Shown here: piece by piece, positions 54,976-62,103 of the stretch | Layout of the letters: each line of letters starts with the position of its first letter | How positions within the stretch are numbered: the first letter of the stretch is position 1 | Source: WHSW01 sp963842795 | Lineage (GTDB): Bacteria; Actinomycetota; Thermoleophilia; Solirubrobacterales; 70-9 | Assembly (NCBI GenBank): GCA_963842795.1 | Contig: CAWJHV010000039.1 | Span: 1-64,000, forward strand | Length of the DNA: 64,000 nucleotides | Direction of reading: 5' to 3' | Position numbers and translations under genes: made by a program | The notes under the pieces: model-generated | The model's input: the letters and a program-made list of their open reading frames with translations, nothing else | What the model was told of the DNA's origin: nothing | Database searches by the model: none

Positions 54976-56328
54976 CTACTCGAGCACGCGCGCTGAGAGC
55001 ACCGCGACCCTTTTGGCCCCCGGGTCGAGGCGGAACCTCTCGGAGACGGCGACGCCCGCGACCCAGGCGATCTCGCCGCCGACGGTGACGACGGGCAGCG
55101 AGGGACGCAGCGAGCGCGGCACGCCGCGGTCGGCGAACAGGTCGCCGAGCGTCTTGGTGCCGCTCATGCCGAGCGGGCGGATGCGGTCGCCGTCGCGCCA
55201 GGTGCGGACCTCGACCGGAGCCCGCAGGGCCTCGGCGTCGAGCGTTGCGAGGTCGGGGCCGGCCGGGGTCACCGGGCCCGGATGAAGCTCGGCCCGTACC
55301 TCCCAGTCGCCGACGCGGGCGCGGCCGGGGAGGCCGAGCGTGACCGGTTGCGGCGCGGCGTCGATCTCGGCCGCGCGAAAGCGGATGAAGCCCGACTCGC
55401 AGATCGCTGCCAGGCCGCCGCCGAGGTCGACCGTGCCGCCCTCCTGCTCGCCGGCGAGGCGCTCGATCTCGGCCGCCCGCAGCCGCCCGAGGGCCACCTG
55501 ACGACCGGCGGCCCGCTCGGCCAGCGCGCGCAGCGCGAGCCGCCGCAGCCCGGGCTCCCACTCGGAGAGCGCCGCCGCGCCGATCGCAACCGAGCCGGCG
55601 CCGGCGCCGGCGCCGTCGAGCGCCTCGAGCACGACGCGGTCGAGCAGCCCCGCCTCCTCGGCGAGCTCGGCACGGGTCTCGGCCAGGTTGCGCTCGGCGG
55701 CCGGGTTGACGCTGCGGAGCACGGGCAGCACGCCGGCGCGGATCCGGTTGCGGGCGAAGCTGGGGTCGGCGTTCGTCTCGTCGTCGGCGAACGGGAGCCC
55801 GGCGGCCCGGACGAGCTCGCGCACCTGCTCGCGCTCGAGCCCGAGCAGCGGCCGGATCACGCGGCCGTTGCGCGGCGCGAGGCCGAGCAGCGCCCGCGAG
55901 CCGGGCGAGGCGGCGAGGCGGTAGAGCACGGTCTCGGCGAGATCGGTGCGGGTATGGCCGGTGGCGATCAACTCGGCGCCGGTCCGCGGCCGCAGGCGCT
56001 CGGCGGCCTCGTAGCGGACGTCACGGGCGGCCGCCTGCAGGTTGCCCCGCGGCAGGCCGCTCGGCCGCTCGACGTGCAGGTCGATCCGCAGCGCCGCACA
56101 CAGGCGGCGCGCCGCCGCCTCGCCCTCGGCCGCCCCGTCGCGCAATCCGTAGTTGACGTGCGAGGCGTGAACCGCCTCGGCTCCGAGCAGTCGCGTGAGG
56201 CCGGCGGCGACCGCGGCCGAGTCGGCTCCGCCCGAGACCATCACCACCACCGCCGAGGCCGGATCGATCAGCCCGCTGGCGGCAACGGCCTCGGCGAGCT
56301 CCGCGAGCGCGGCCTGGTTGGCGTCCAC
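54976..56328 (-). CDS. tilS: tRNA(Ile)-lysidine synthase
   Basis: A 450-residue enzyme that converts the wobble C of the tRNA-Ile CAT anticodon to lysidine. GTG start at 56328. The PP-loop reads VVVMVSGGADSAAVAAGLTR, followed by ASHVNYGLRDGAAEGEAAAR, AAARDVRYEAAERL, LIATGHTRTDLAETVLYRLA and RVIRPLLGLEREQVRELVRA with DETNADPSFARNRIRAGVLP. The C-terminal half has the TilS substrate domain (VEVRTWRDGDRIRPLGMSGT with KTLGDLFADRGVPRSLRPSL). The PP-loop has GGADS rather than the usual GGxDS with other residues; this fits the family. It is the first gene of the conserved tilS-hpt-ftsH order. Confidence 0.95.
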   Translation of the reverse strand: MDANQAALAELAEAVAASGLIDPASAVVVMVSGGADSAAVAAGLTRLLGAEAVHASHVNYGLRDGAAEGEAAARRLCAALRIDLHVERPSGLPRGNLQAAARDVRYEAAERLRPRTGAELIATGHTRTDLAETVLYRLAASPGSRALLGLAPRNGRVIRPLLGLEREQVRELVRAAGLPFADDETNADPSFARNRIRAGVLPVLRSVNPAAERNLAETRAELAEEAGLLDRVVLEALDGAGAGAGSVAIGAAALSEWEPGLRRLALRALAERAAGRQVALGRLRAAEIERLAGEQEGGTVDLGGGLAAICESGFIRFRAAEIDAAPQPVTLGLPGRARVGDWEVRAELHPGPVTPAGPDLATLDAEALRAPVEVRTWRDGDRIRPLGMSGTKTLGDLFADRGVPRSLRPSLPVVTVGGEIAWVAGVAVSERFRLDPGAKRVAVLSARVLE

Positions 56329-56385
56329 GTCGGGATGGTACGCCCGCCGAGGGCGGATTCCTCCCCCAGGAGTGCCCCGATCGGG

Positions 56386-57585
56386 CTACTCGCCCAGCTG
56401 CTCGCGGGCGCGGACGACGAACAGCTCGGCCGGCTTCGGGAAGCCCTTGAGCTCGACCCGGCCGATCGGTTCGAACTCGAGATACGCGGAGTCGCCGATC
56501 GCGTCGACGACGGCGGCCGTGACCATGACCTCGCCGCCGAGCGCGCGGGCGACGACACGATGGGTGAGGTTGACCTCGGTGCCGAAGTAGTCGCCGTCCC
56601 GGTACACGGCGCGGCCGAAGTGGATCCCGACGCGGGGCTGTGGCCGCTCCTGGAACAGGGTGAGGAAGCCCACCGCCCACTCGGTCAGGGTCACGGGATC
56701 GGGCGAGACGATCATCACCTCGTCGCCGATCGTCTTCACGATCAGCGCCTCGGCCGGCAGCGTCGCCTCGACCGTCTCGACGAAGCGCTCGACCAGGTCG
56801 AGCGCCTCCTCATCGCCCTCCTCCTCGGTGTAGCGGGCGAAGCCGGTGAGGTCGACGAAGCAGAACGCCATCCGCACCCGGCCCATCTGCCGCAGTCCGC
56901 CGAAGTCGACCTCCATATGGCCGACGACGTCCTGCTCGATGTAGAAGCGCAGGTAGCGCTGGTGGATGTACTCCATCAGCGGTGAGGTCAGCGGGAGCAG
57001 CTCGCGCGCCAGGCCCTCCATCTCCTCCGCCATCTCGAGCGCGTCCACGCCCTGGCGGATCAGCGGCTCGTGCACGTAGAGGTGGAAGAGCCGCACCTCG
57101 GCCTCGGCGATCTTGCGGATCGACTGCGCGTAGACGCGCACGAGCTGCAGCAGGGCGACGAGTGGGAACCCCGCGGCAAGGACCTCCGCCATGTCGCCGA
57201 TCGCGCGGACGTCCTGCTCGTTGAGCGTCCCCTCGAGCGCGGTCGGCGTCCCCAGCAGGGTCATCACCCGCTCGATCAGCTCCTCCTCGAGCCCCGTCGT
57301 CGCCGCGGCCTCGGCGCGCGCGATCGGGCGCGCGCGATGGCCCGGGAGCAGATCCTCGACGTAGCCGAACGCGAGCCGGCCGTCGCGGACGGCGCGCCGC
57401 AGTTCCTCGAGCGAATGGCCGCGTTCGCGCATCCGGGCGACGACCCGCGCCTGCGCCGCGGCGGCGGTCGTCCACCGGCCGTCCCGGACCGGGACCACCT
57501 TCGCCTCGGCCCAGCGCTTGAGCGTCGACGGCGAGACCCCCGACAGCCGCGCGGCTTCGTTGAGCGAGATCAGCTCCTCGGCCAC
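56386..57585 (-). CDS. MerR-type HTH fused to class III adenylate/guanylate cyclase
   Basis: A 399-residue soluble protein. Residues 5-70 form a MerR/excisionase-like helix-turn-helix (ISLNEAARLSGVSPSTLKRW, then RVVARMRERGHSLEELRRAV). Residues 90-225 are helical and may sense a signal. Residues 235-390 are a class III nucleotide cyclase: the metal Asp and following residues in FCFVDLTGFARYTEEEGDEE, IVKTIGDEVMIVSPDP with the second metal Asp and substrate Lys, VGIHFGRAVYRDGDYFGTEV, NLTHRVVARALGGEV. Key residues look kept, so it should be active. The start is GTG at 57585. A 300-base upstream region has a strong promoter and hairpins. Either a DNA-binding cyclase or a regulator using the cyclase fold as a sensor. 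Confidence 0.88.
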   Translation of the reverse strand: MAEELISLNEAARLSGVSPSTLKRWAEAKVVPVRDGRWTTAAAAQARVVARMRERGHSLEELRRAVRDGRLAFGYVEDLLPGHRARPIARAEAAATTGLEEELIERVMTLLGTPTALEGTLNEQDVRAIGDMAEVLAAGFPLVALLQLVRVYAQSIRKIAEAEVRLFHLYVHEPLIRQGVDALEMAEEMEGLARELLPLTSPLMEYIHQRYLRFYIEQDVVGHMEVDFGGLRQMGRVRMAFCFVDLTGFARYTEEEGDEEALDLVERFVETVEATLPAEALIVKTIGDEVMIVSPDPVTLTEWAVGFLTLFQERPQPRVGIHFGRAVYRDGDYFGTEVNLTHRVVARALGGEVMVTAAVVDAIGDSAYLEFEPIGRVELKGFPKPAELFVVRAREQLGE

Positions 57586-57659
57586 GGGCCGATCCTAGGG
57601 ACGGCGCCCGCCTCGGGTGTGTGACGCGCGACCGCCGCGCTCCCCGGGCCCCTACATGC

Positions 57660-57688
57660 GGCGACGGGGTCGGATCGGCCCCGTCGCC
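57660..57688. other. 10-bp perfect hairpin in the cyclase leader
   Basis: GGCGACGGGG (57660-57669) pairs with CCCCGTCGCC (57679-57688) over a nine-base loop. A second hairpin, GCGGGC/GCCCGC, lies at 57691-57708. Both are in the transcribed leader of the cyclase gene if the promoter at 57826-57854 is used. The remaining part of 57586-57884 is GC-rich and has no gene apart from a possible five-codon frame. Confidence 0.6.
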
Positions 57689-57825
57689 TGGCGGGCTTGA
57701 CGGCCCGCTTCGCCGGCCATCGACGCCGGGGGCGCCTTGCGAGCCTCGCCGCGCGGGCCCCAGTCGCCGGGGGGCTGTCGGGCGGCGCGGCCCACTAGTG
57801 GCCTGTTGCCATCTCTCAGCACAGG

Positions 57826-57854
57826 AGATTACGCCTGCCGGCGCCGCTCGTCAA
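57826..57854 (-). promoter_or_regulatory. Housekeeping-type promoter upstream of the cyclase gene
   Basis: On the minus strand -35 TTGACG (57854-57849) and -10 TAATCT (57831-57826) are separated by exactly 17 bases. It lies about 30 bases past the stop of the SCP2-like gene. The predicted start near 57820 leaves a leader of about 235 bases. Confidence 0.62.
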
Positions 57855-57884
57855 CGCGGAGTGCGGGATCCGTTTGAGCTCCGC

Positions 57885-58337
57885 TCAGGCCGCGACGAGG
57901 TCCGGGTACTCGGCCTCGATCACGCGCCGGTACGGCTCGCAGATCAGCCGCGCGGCGGGCAGGTAGCAGAGCGCGGCGCGCGCCTCGCCATGGGAGCGGA
58001 CCTGCCCCCGGGCGATCGCGATCGCGAGGCTCTCCCGACCCTGCAGGTAGCGGTTCGCCACGTCGGCGCTCATCACGAGCTCGAGCTTCGGCCGCCAGTC
58101 GGGCGCATCGTCGAACGACCAGGAGACGTTCCGATCGTCCTCGCCCGCGGCGACGTTGAGGACGATCCCGGCGTCGGGGAACTCGAACCGCATCCGCAAC
58201 CCGGTGGCCCGGATCCGCGGCCCGAGGCGCTCGTCGGCGTCGAGCTCGGCGAGCGCCTTGCCGAGCGCCGCCCGCAGCTCCTCCGGGCGCACGCCGCCGG
58301 CCCCCGTCTTCGCCCGCGCCGCCGCCGTCGCTCCCAT
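57885..58337 (-). CDS. SCP2-like sterol-carrier-fold protein
   Basis: A 150-residue protein. ATG at 58337 (MGATAAARAKTGAGGVRPEE). The core ATGLRMRFEFPDAGIVLNVA, AAGEDDRNVSWSFDDAPDWR, LELVMSADVANRYLQGRESL and AIAIARGQVRSHGEARAALC follows the SCP2 pattern of beta sheet plus a hydrophobic-pocket helix with the typical segment A-x-A-x-A-x-G-x-V/I. It may carry a lipid or fatty acyl group. It follows the acyltransferase gene after about 50 bases on the same strand, in line with other SCP2-acyltransferase neighbours near 23-25 kb. Confidence 0.75.
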   Translation of the reverse strand: MGATAAARAKTGAGGVRPEELRAALGKALAELDADERLGPRIRATGLRMRFEFPDAGIVLNVAAGEDDRNVSWSFDDAPDWRPKLELVMSADVANRYLQGRESLAIAIARGQVRSHGEARAALCYLPAARLICEPYRRVIEAEYPDLVAA

Positions 58338-58389
58338 CGCCCGCAGCCTAGACCCTTTGCGCCGATCGGCACGTAGGTTCGGCCCCGAG

Positions 58390-59349
58390 TCAGAGGAAGG
58401 TGTGGCCGCGCTTGACCAGGTTGTCGTAGACCGCCTCCTGGATCGTCTCGCGGACCTGCTCGGAGAGGTCGAACACAAGCCGCTGGTCCTGGGCGGCCTC
58501 GCGCGGGTGCGCGGAGACGTCGATCGGCGGGCAGAACTCGATCCGCCACCGCGACGGCAGCGGGATCAGCCCCAGCGGCCCGAGCCACGGGAAGGTCGGG
58601 GTGAGGGGGACGAACGGGGCCCCGACGGCGCGCGCGAGGGTCGGGCTCTCGCCGAGCTTCGGGTAGATCTCCTCCGAGCCGACGACGGCCACCGGCACGA
58701 TCGGCGCGCCGCTCTGCAGGGCGATCTCGACGAAGCCCCCGCGCCCGAAGCGCTGCACCCGGTAGCGATCGGAGAACGGCTTGCCGGTTCCCTTGACCCC
58801 CTCGGGAAAGGCCATCACCAGCTCGTCCTCGTCGAGCAGCCTGGTGGCGTTGTGGGGGCTCGCCGGCACACCGCCTGCGCGGCGCATGAACCAGGACAGA
58901 AACGGCAGCACGAAGGCCCAGTCGAGGACCATGAAGCGCGGCCACCGAGGCAGCGGGTGGCGCTTCATGATCGCCATCGTGATCATCGTCGCGTCGAAGG
59001 GAAAGAGCGAGCCCGCGTGGTTGGCGACCAGCAGCGCGCGCCCGTGGGCGGGCACGTTCTGGATCCCCTCGACCTCGACCCGCCACCAGACCTCGTAGAG
59101 GAACTCGAACAGCGGGAACACGGCCTCGGCGAAGTCCTCGTCGAAGCCCCACTCGTCCTCGTGGTAGTCGCCCTGGGCCCGGCGGACGAGGACGTCGACG
59201 GCCGTCCGCAGCTGCCGGGGCAGCGAGCCCGCCGCCTGCTGGGCGGCGGCGAGCGGGTCGAGGCCCGACTCGACCCCGCCGCGAACCCCACGCAGGAACT
59301 CGGCGATCGCCTCGGGCGTCTGCGGATCGCGGAGGCCGGAGTCGCTCAC
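58390..59349 (-). CDS. Lysophospholipid acyltransferase family protein
   Basis: A 319-residue 1-acylglycerol-3-phosphate-type acyltransferase. GTG at 59349 overlaps the stop of the epimerase gene as GTGA. Residues 1-95 are a helical extension (TPEAIAEFLRGVRGGVESGL, then FDEDFAEAVFPLFEFLYEVW). Motif I is LLVANHAGSLFPFDATMI (His with Asp six residues on), with LPRWPRFMVLDWAFVLPFLS, motif III in LVMAFPEGVKGTGKPFSDRY, and APIVPVAVVGSEEIYPKLGE. The C-terminus resembles the glycerol-acyltransferase/hemolysin branch. The third acyltransferase domain of the window, again beside an SCP2-fold gene. Confidence 0.88.
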   Translation of the reverse strand: MSDSGLRDPQTPEAIAEFLRGVRGGVESGLDPLAAAQQAAGSLPRQLRTAVDVLVRRAQGDYHEDEWGFDEDFAEAVFPLFEFLYEVWWRVEVEGIQNVPAHGRALLVANHAGSLFPFDATMITMAIMKRHPLPRWPRFMVLDWAFVLPFLSWFMRRAGGVPASPHNATRLLDEDELVMAFPEGVKGTGKPFSDRYRVQRFGRGGFVEIALQSGAPIVPVAVVGSEEIYPKLGESPTLARAVGAPFVPLTPTFPWLGPLGLIPLPSRWRIEFCPPIDVSAHPREAAQDQRLVFDLSEQVRETIQEAVYDNLVKRGHTFL

Positions 59350-60368
59350 GGTAGGACCCCGCTGAGCCGGTCGGCCAGCGCTCCCGGGTGGAGGCTGGGA
59401 ACGATCCGCCTGGCGGCGTCCGCCCGGGCGAGCTCGCGGATCGCGCCGACCGCGTCGCGGCGCGGCTCGTAGCCGATCTCCTCCCGCAGGCGCCGGTTGT
59501 CGACCCCGCGGCCGAAACGCAGCAGCCTGATGCCGTCGCCGACCAGGCCGCCGGCGCCGAGCCCGCCGTCGACGCGCCGCATCAGCGTCCCGTACACCGG
59601 GTCGGGCAGCGGGACCGCCGGGCGGCGCAGAAGCCGCAGCGCCCGACTGAGCGAGATCGATCCGTCGGGGGCGACGTTCACCGGACCCCGCACCGGATCG
59701 AAGACCGCGGCCGCGAGCGCGGCGCTCGCGTCCTCGGCGTCGAGCAGCTGCAAACGGGGATCGAAGCCGAGCTGCACCGGGACCACCGGAAGCGTGAGAT
59801 AACGGACCATGGGGCTCTCGAGGTCGGCGCCGACCTCGGGCTGGTAGCGAAGCATGCAGCAGCGCATCTCGGGATGGCGGCGGGCGAAGTTCTCGAAGTA
59901 CTCCTCGAGCTCGGAGATGTCGCGCTGGAAACGGGTCCGCAGGGGCGCCGCCCGCGCCAGGTCCTCGGTGAAGAAGGAGGGCCCGGCTCCCTCGCAGCCG
60001 TAGATCGCGGCCGAGCCGCGGACGATCACGGTCCGCAGGGTCTCGGTCCGCTCGCACGCGGCGAGCAGCCGCAGGGTGCCGATCACGTTGATCTCATGCA
60101 GCGCGCTCGCCGGGCGCCCCGGCTCGGGGTACCAGAGGATCCCGCAGTGGACGACCGTGTCGACCTCGGTCGAGGGCAGCAGCCGGGAGAGCGCGGCGCT
60201 GCGGATGTCGGCCTCGATGAACTCCGTCGCGACGAGCTCCGGTGGCGGCGGGCGGGTGTCGATCCCGGCGATGTAGGAAACCGCGGGGTCGCGCTCCAGC
60301 CGGCGGGCCAGCTCCGCCCCCCAGTGAGTCGAGACCCCGGTGATCGCGATCCGGCGACCCAGGCTCAT
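59346..60368 (-). CDS. NAD-dependent epimerase/dehydratase family protein
   Basis: A 340-residue Rossmann-fold protein of the extended SDR class. The cofactor motif is RRIAITGVSTHWGAELARRL (G-x-x-x-x-G-x variant), then EADIRSAALSRLLPSTEVDT, LHEINVIGTLRLLAACERTE, RTVIVRGSAAIYGCEGAGPS, and near the active site the segment DISELEEYFENFARRHPEMR in place of the usual YxxxK, so the catalytic pair is not obvious. The C-terminal part DAEDASAALAAAVFDPVRGP and NVAPDGSISLSRALRL fits nucleotide-sugar or sterol dehydrogenase relatives. ATG at 60368 abuts the coiled-coil gene stop. Overlaps the acyltransferase gene. Confidence 0.82.
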   Translation of the reverse strand: MSLGRRIAITGVSTHWGAELARRLERDPAVSYIAGIDTRPPPPELVATEFIEADIRSAALSRLLPSTEVDTVVHCGILWYPEPGRPASALHEINVIGTLRLLAACERTETLRTVIVRGSAAIYGCEGAGPSFFTEDLARAAPLRTRFQRDISELEEYFENFARRHPEMRCCMLRYQPEVGADLESPMVRYLTLPVVPVQLGFDPRLQLLDAEDASAALAAAVFDPVRGPVNVAPDGSISLSRALRLLRRPAVPLPDPVYGTLMRRVDGGLGAGGLVGDGIRLLRFGRGVDNRRLREEIGYEPRRDAVGAIRELARADAARRIVPSLHPGALADRLSGVLP

Positions 60369-60767
60369 CTAACCCTCAGCTTCAGGCTTAGATTCGGGTT
60401 CGCGCCGTTCGGGCTCGTTGCCGAGGTTCGCCTCGAGCTCGCCGAGCCGGCGCTCCAGCGCCTCCAGCCGCCGCCCGACCTCACCGGTCGCATCCTGGCC
60501 GCGGCGGGCGAGCCCGGCTCCGGCCTCCTGGCCGCGGCGGCTGAGCTCGGCGCCGGCCTCCTGGCTGCGGCGGGCGAGCTCGTCGCGGGCATCCCGTCCC
60601 CTGCGGACGACCTCGTCGACGAGCTCCGCGGCCCGCCCGCGAGTGCTCGCGGCCGAGCCCGCGGTCGCACGCATCGTCCGCTCGACGGCGGCGCGGACCG
60701 AGTCGGTGACGCCGCTCTCGGAGGGGCTCGGGTCGGGCTCGGGCTCGTGCTCTGATGGGGCTGGCAT
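60369..60767 (-). CDS. Coiled-coil protein with RRGQEAGA-type repeats
   Basis: A 132-residue hydrophilic protein. Acidic N-terminus (EHEPEPDPSPSESG), then helical heptads with a repeated 11-residue pattern: LARRSQEAGAE, LSRRGQEAGAG, LARRGQDATGE, followed by a leucine-zipper-like segment (RRLEALERRLGELEANLG). It resembles phasin-like or cell-wall-spanning helical proteins, but no family is assigned. First gene of the unit leading into the epimerase and acyltransferase; the next gene starts directly at its stop. A similar small coiled-coil protein lies at 61511. Confidence 0.68.
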   Translation of the reverse strand: MPAPSEHEPEPDPSPSESGVTDSVRAAVERTMRATAGSAASTRGRAAELVDEVVRRGRDARDELARRSQEAGAELSRRGQEAGAGLARRGQDATGEVGRRLEALERRLGELEANLGNEPERREPESKPEAEG

Positions 60768-60795
60768 CGAGTCAGCTCAGCATAATCCGCGGCCC

Positions 60796-61506
60796 TTGGC
60801 CGCCTACCTCCGCCCCACGGCGCCGATCGCCGCCGACGCCCTGCTTCCGGCCGATCCCGGCCTCGCCCTGGCGCTCGCCCAGCGAGTGCTGACCGAGCCG
60901 TTGATGGCGAACCACAACCACGGCCTCTGGGGCTACTCGGGGCGCACGCAGGACGGCGCGGAGCTGACCATCCAGGCGACCGGGATCGGCGCCCCCAGCG
61001 CCGCCGCCGTGCTTCGCGAGCTCCGCGGCCATGGCGTCCGCCGCGCGCTGCGGATCGGGCGCTGCACGGCCCTGGCCCCGGGCCTCGAGCCCGGCCACGC
61101 GATCCGGGTCACGGGCGCCGTCGGCGCCGACGGCGTCAGCGTGGCGCTGGGCGTGGCGCGCTCGCGACCCGATCCCGGGCTCGAACGCGCGCTGGCGGCC
61201 GCGGTCCCCGGCGCCGCCGCCAGCGTCGTCGCCGGCCACGACCTCGACCCGTCGGCCGCCGGGCCGGACGCCCGCGCGAGCTGGCTCGAGGCCGGCGCCG
61301 GAGTGGCGGACCTCGAGACGGCGGCGCTCCTGGGGCTCGGCGAGCGGCTGGAGATCGCCGTGGCCGCGGCGCTCGTGGTCGCCGAGGGCGCCGACGGCGC
61401 GGTCGCCGACGAGGAGCTGGTCGAGGCCCGGATCCTCGACCTCGGCGAGGGGTGTGCTCGCGCACTCGCCGCGCCGGCGAGCGATCCGGTCGCGACCGGC
61501 CGCTAG
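60796..61506 (+). CDS. Nucleoside-phosphorylase-like protein
   Basis: A 236-residue protein related to the PNP/UDP phosphorylase family. The pattern is MANHNHGLWGYSGRTQDGAE with LTIQATGIGAPSAAAVLREL, VRRALRIGRCTALAPGLEPG, and the typical ASWLEAGAGVADLETAALLG where MEMEAA occurs in active phosphorylases. The phosphate-binding Arg in IGRCTAL is kept. The C-terminal catalytic Asp region is replaced by GADGAVADEELVEARILDLG, so activity is uncertain. Start: no ATG or GTG fits; TTG at 60796 is used with low certainty, and an upstream frameshift cannot be excluded. It lies between two coiled-coil genes of opposite strand. Confidence 0.75.
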   Translation: MAAYLRPTAPIAADALLPADPGLALALAQRVLTEPLMANHNHGLWGYSGRTQDGAELTIQATGIGAPSAAAVLRELRGHGVRRALRIGRCTALAPGLEPGHAIRVTGAVGADGVSVALGVARSRPDPGLERALAAAVPGAAASVVAGHDLDPSAAGPDARASWLEAGAGVADLETAALLGLGERLEIAVAAALVVAEGADGAVADEELVEARILDLGEGCARALAAPASDPVATGR

Positions 61507-61510
61507 CGGG

Positions 61511-61819
61511 TCAGCCGCTCGATGCCCGCGAGCGAGCCGCGGCCACCTCGTCGACGAGCTCGTCGAGCCGGTCCTCGATCGCCTCGAGGCGGCCGGAGAG
61601 CGAGCGCAGCCGCTGCTCGAGCCGTTCCACGTCGGAGCCCGAGGCGACGTTGAGGGCGCCCATCGCGCTGCGCTGAGCCGACATCGCCCGCTCGCCCGCC
61701 CCGAGCGCGCGGGCCAGGGCGCCGTTGAAGAGCGGGTTCTCGATCAACGCCTGGGCGAGCTCGCCCACGGCCTCCTCACCGCGGGCGCGGATGCCGCTGC
61801 GATCGTCGGGCACGGTCAT
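61511..61819 (-). CDS. Small coiled-coil protein
   Basis: A 102-residue protein (ATG at 61819, MTVPDDRSGIRARGEEAVGE). The first half is amphipathic helix with LAQALIENPLFNGALARALG, and the second half a coiled coil (DVERLEQRLRSLSGRLEAIE, DRLDELVDEVAAARSRA). It resembles phasin-like or Pfam-unassigned poly-hydroxyalkanoate-granule helpers by length and helix pattern only. With the coiled-coil gene at 60369 it flanks the phosphorylase-like gene. Convergent with that gene by five bases. Confidence 0.68.
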   Translation of the reverse strand: MTVPDDRSGIRARGEEAVGELAQALIENPLFNGALARALGAGERAMSAQRSAMGALNVASGSDVERLEQRLRSLSGRLEAIEDRLDELVDEVAAARSRASSG

Positions 61820-61983
61820 GGCGGCGGTCAGCCTAGATGATTGGCGATCACTCATCCAGAGCACGCCTGCGGGCCAGGCTTCAAGCCACGGCCGCCGATT
61901 GCCGATCAAGAAGCCAGCCATTCAAAAGAAACGCGGGATTTCATCCGCCGATCTCGGGTACGGTTGGTCGTACCGGCTGGACG

Positions 61984-62012
61984 TTGCAAACACATTCCTC
62001 AACAAGTAGTTT
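61984..62012 (+). promoter_or_regulatory. Possible promoter and structured leader of the transglycosylase gene
   Basis: TTGCAA (61984-61989) and TAGTTT (62007-62012) are 17 bases apart. The leader then holds the palindrome CTGCCCGGGCAG and the stem CCTGGAA/TTCCAGG before the ATG at 62104. Upstream of the promoter is a GGTACG/CGTACC hairpin (61957-61974). No known riboswitch class could be matched by eye. The other bases of 61820-62103 show no gene. Confidence 0.4.
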
Positions 62013-62103
62013 TCGCCGCGCTCAGGAGGAGGGCTAGGCCACGCTGCCCGGGCAGGGGCGACGCCTGGAACCCGACCCTTCCAGGTGGGCACGGCAAAGA
62101 GGT

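Noticed and set aside
57795..57830. TPP-riboswitch-like string CTGAGAG in the cyclase leader
   Set aside because: The second conserved TPP element and the expected helices are missing, and the downstream gene is not thiamine-related.
61990..62103. Possible c-di-AMP (ydaO) riboswitch before the cell-wall gene
   Set aside because: DisA is present and such genes are often controlled this way, but the conserved GGGTGAATC-type and 3' core segments are absent. Only GGAACCC-like similarity is seen. A covariance-model search with the ydaO family would decide.
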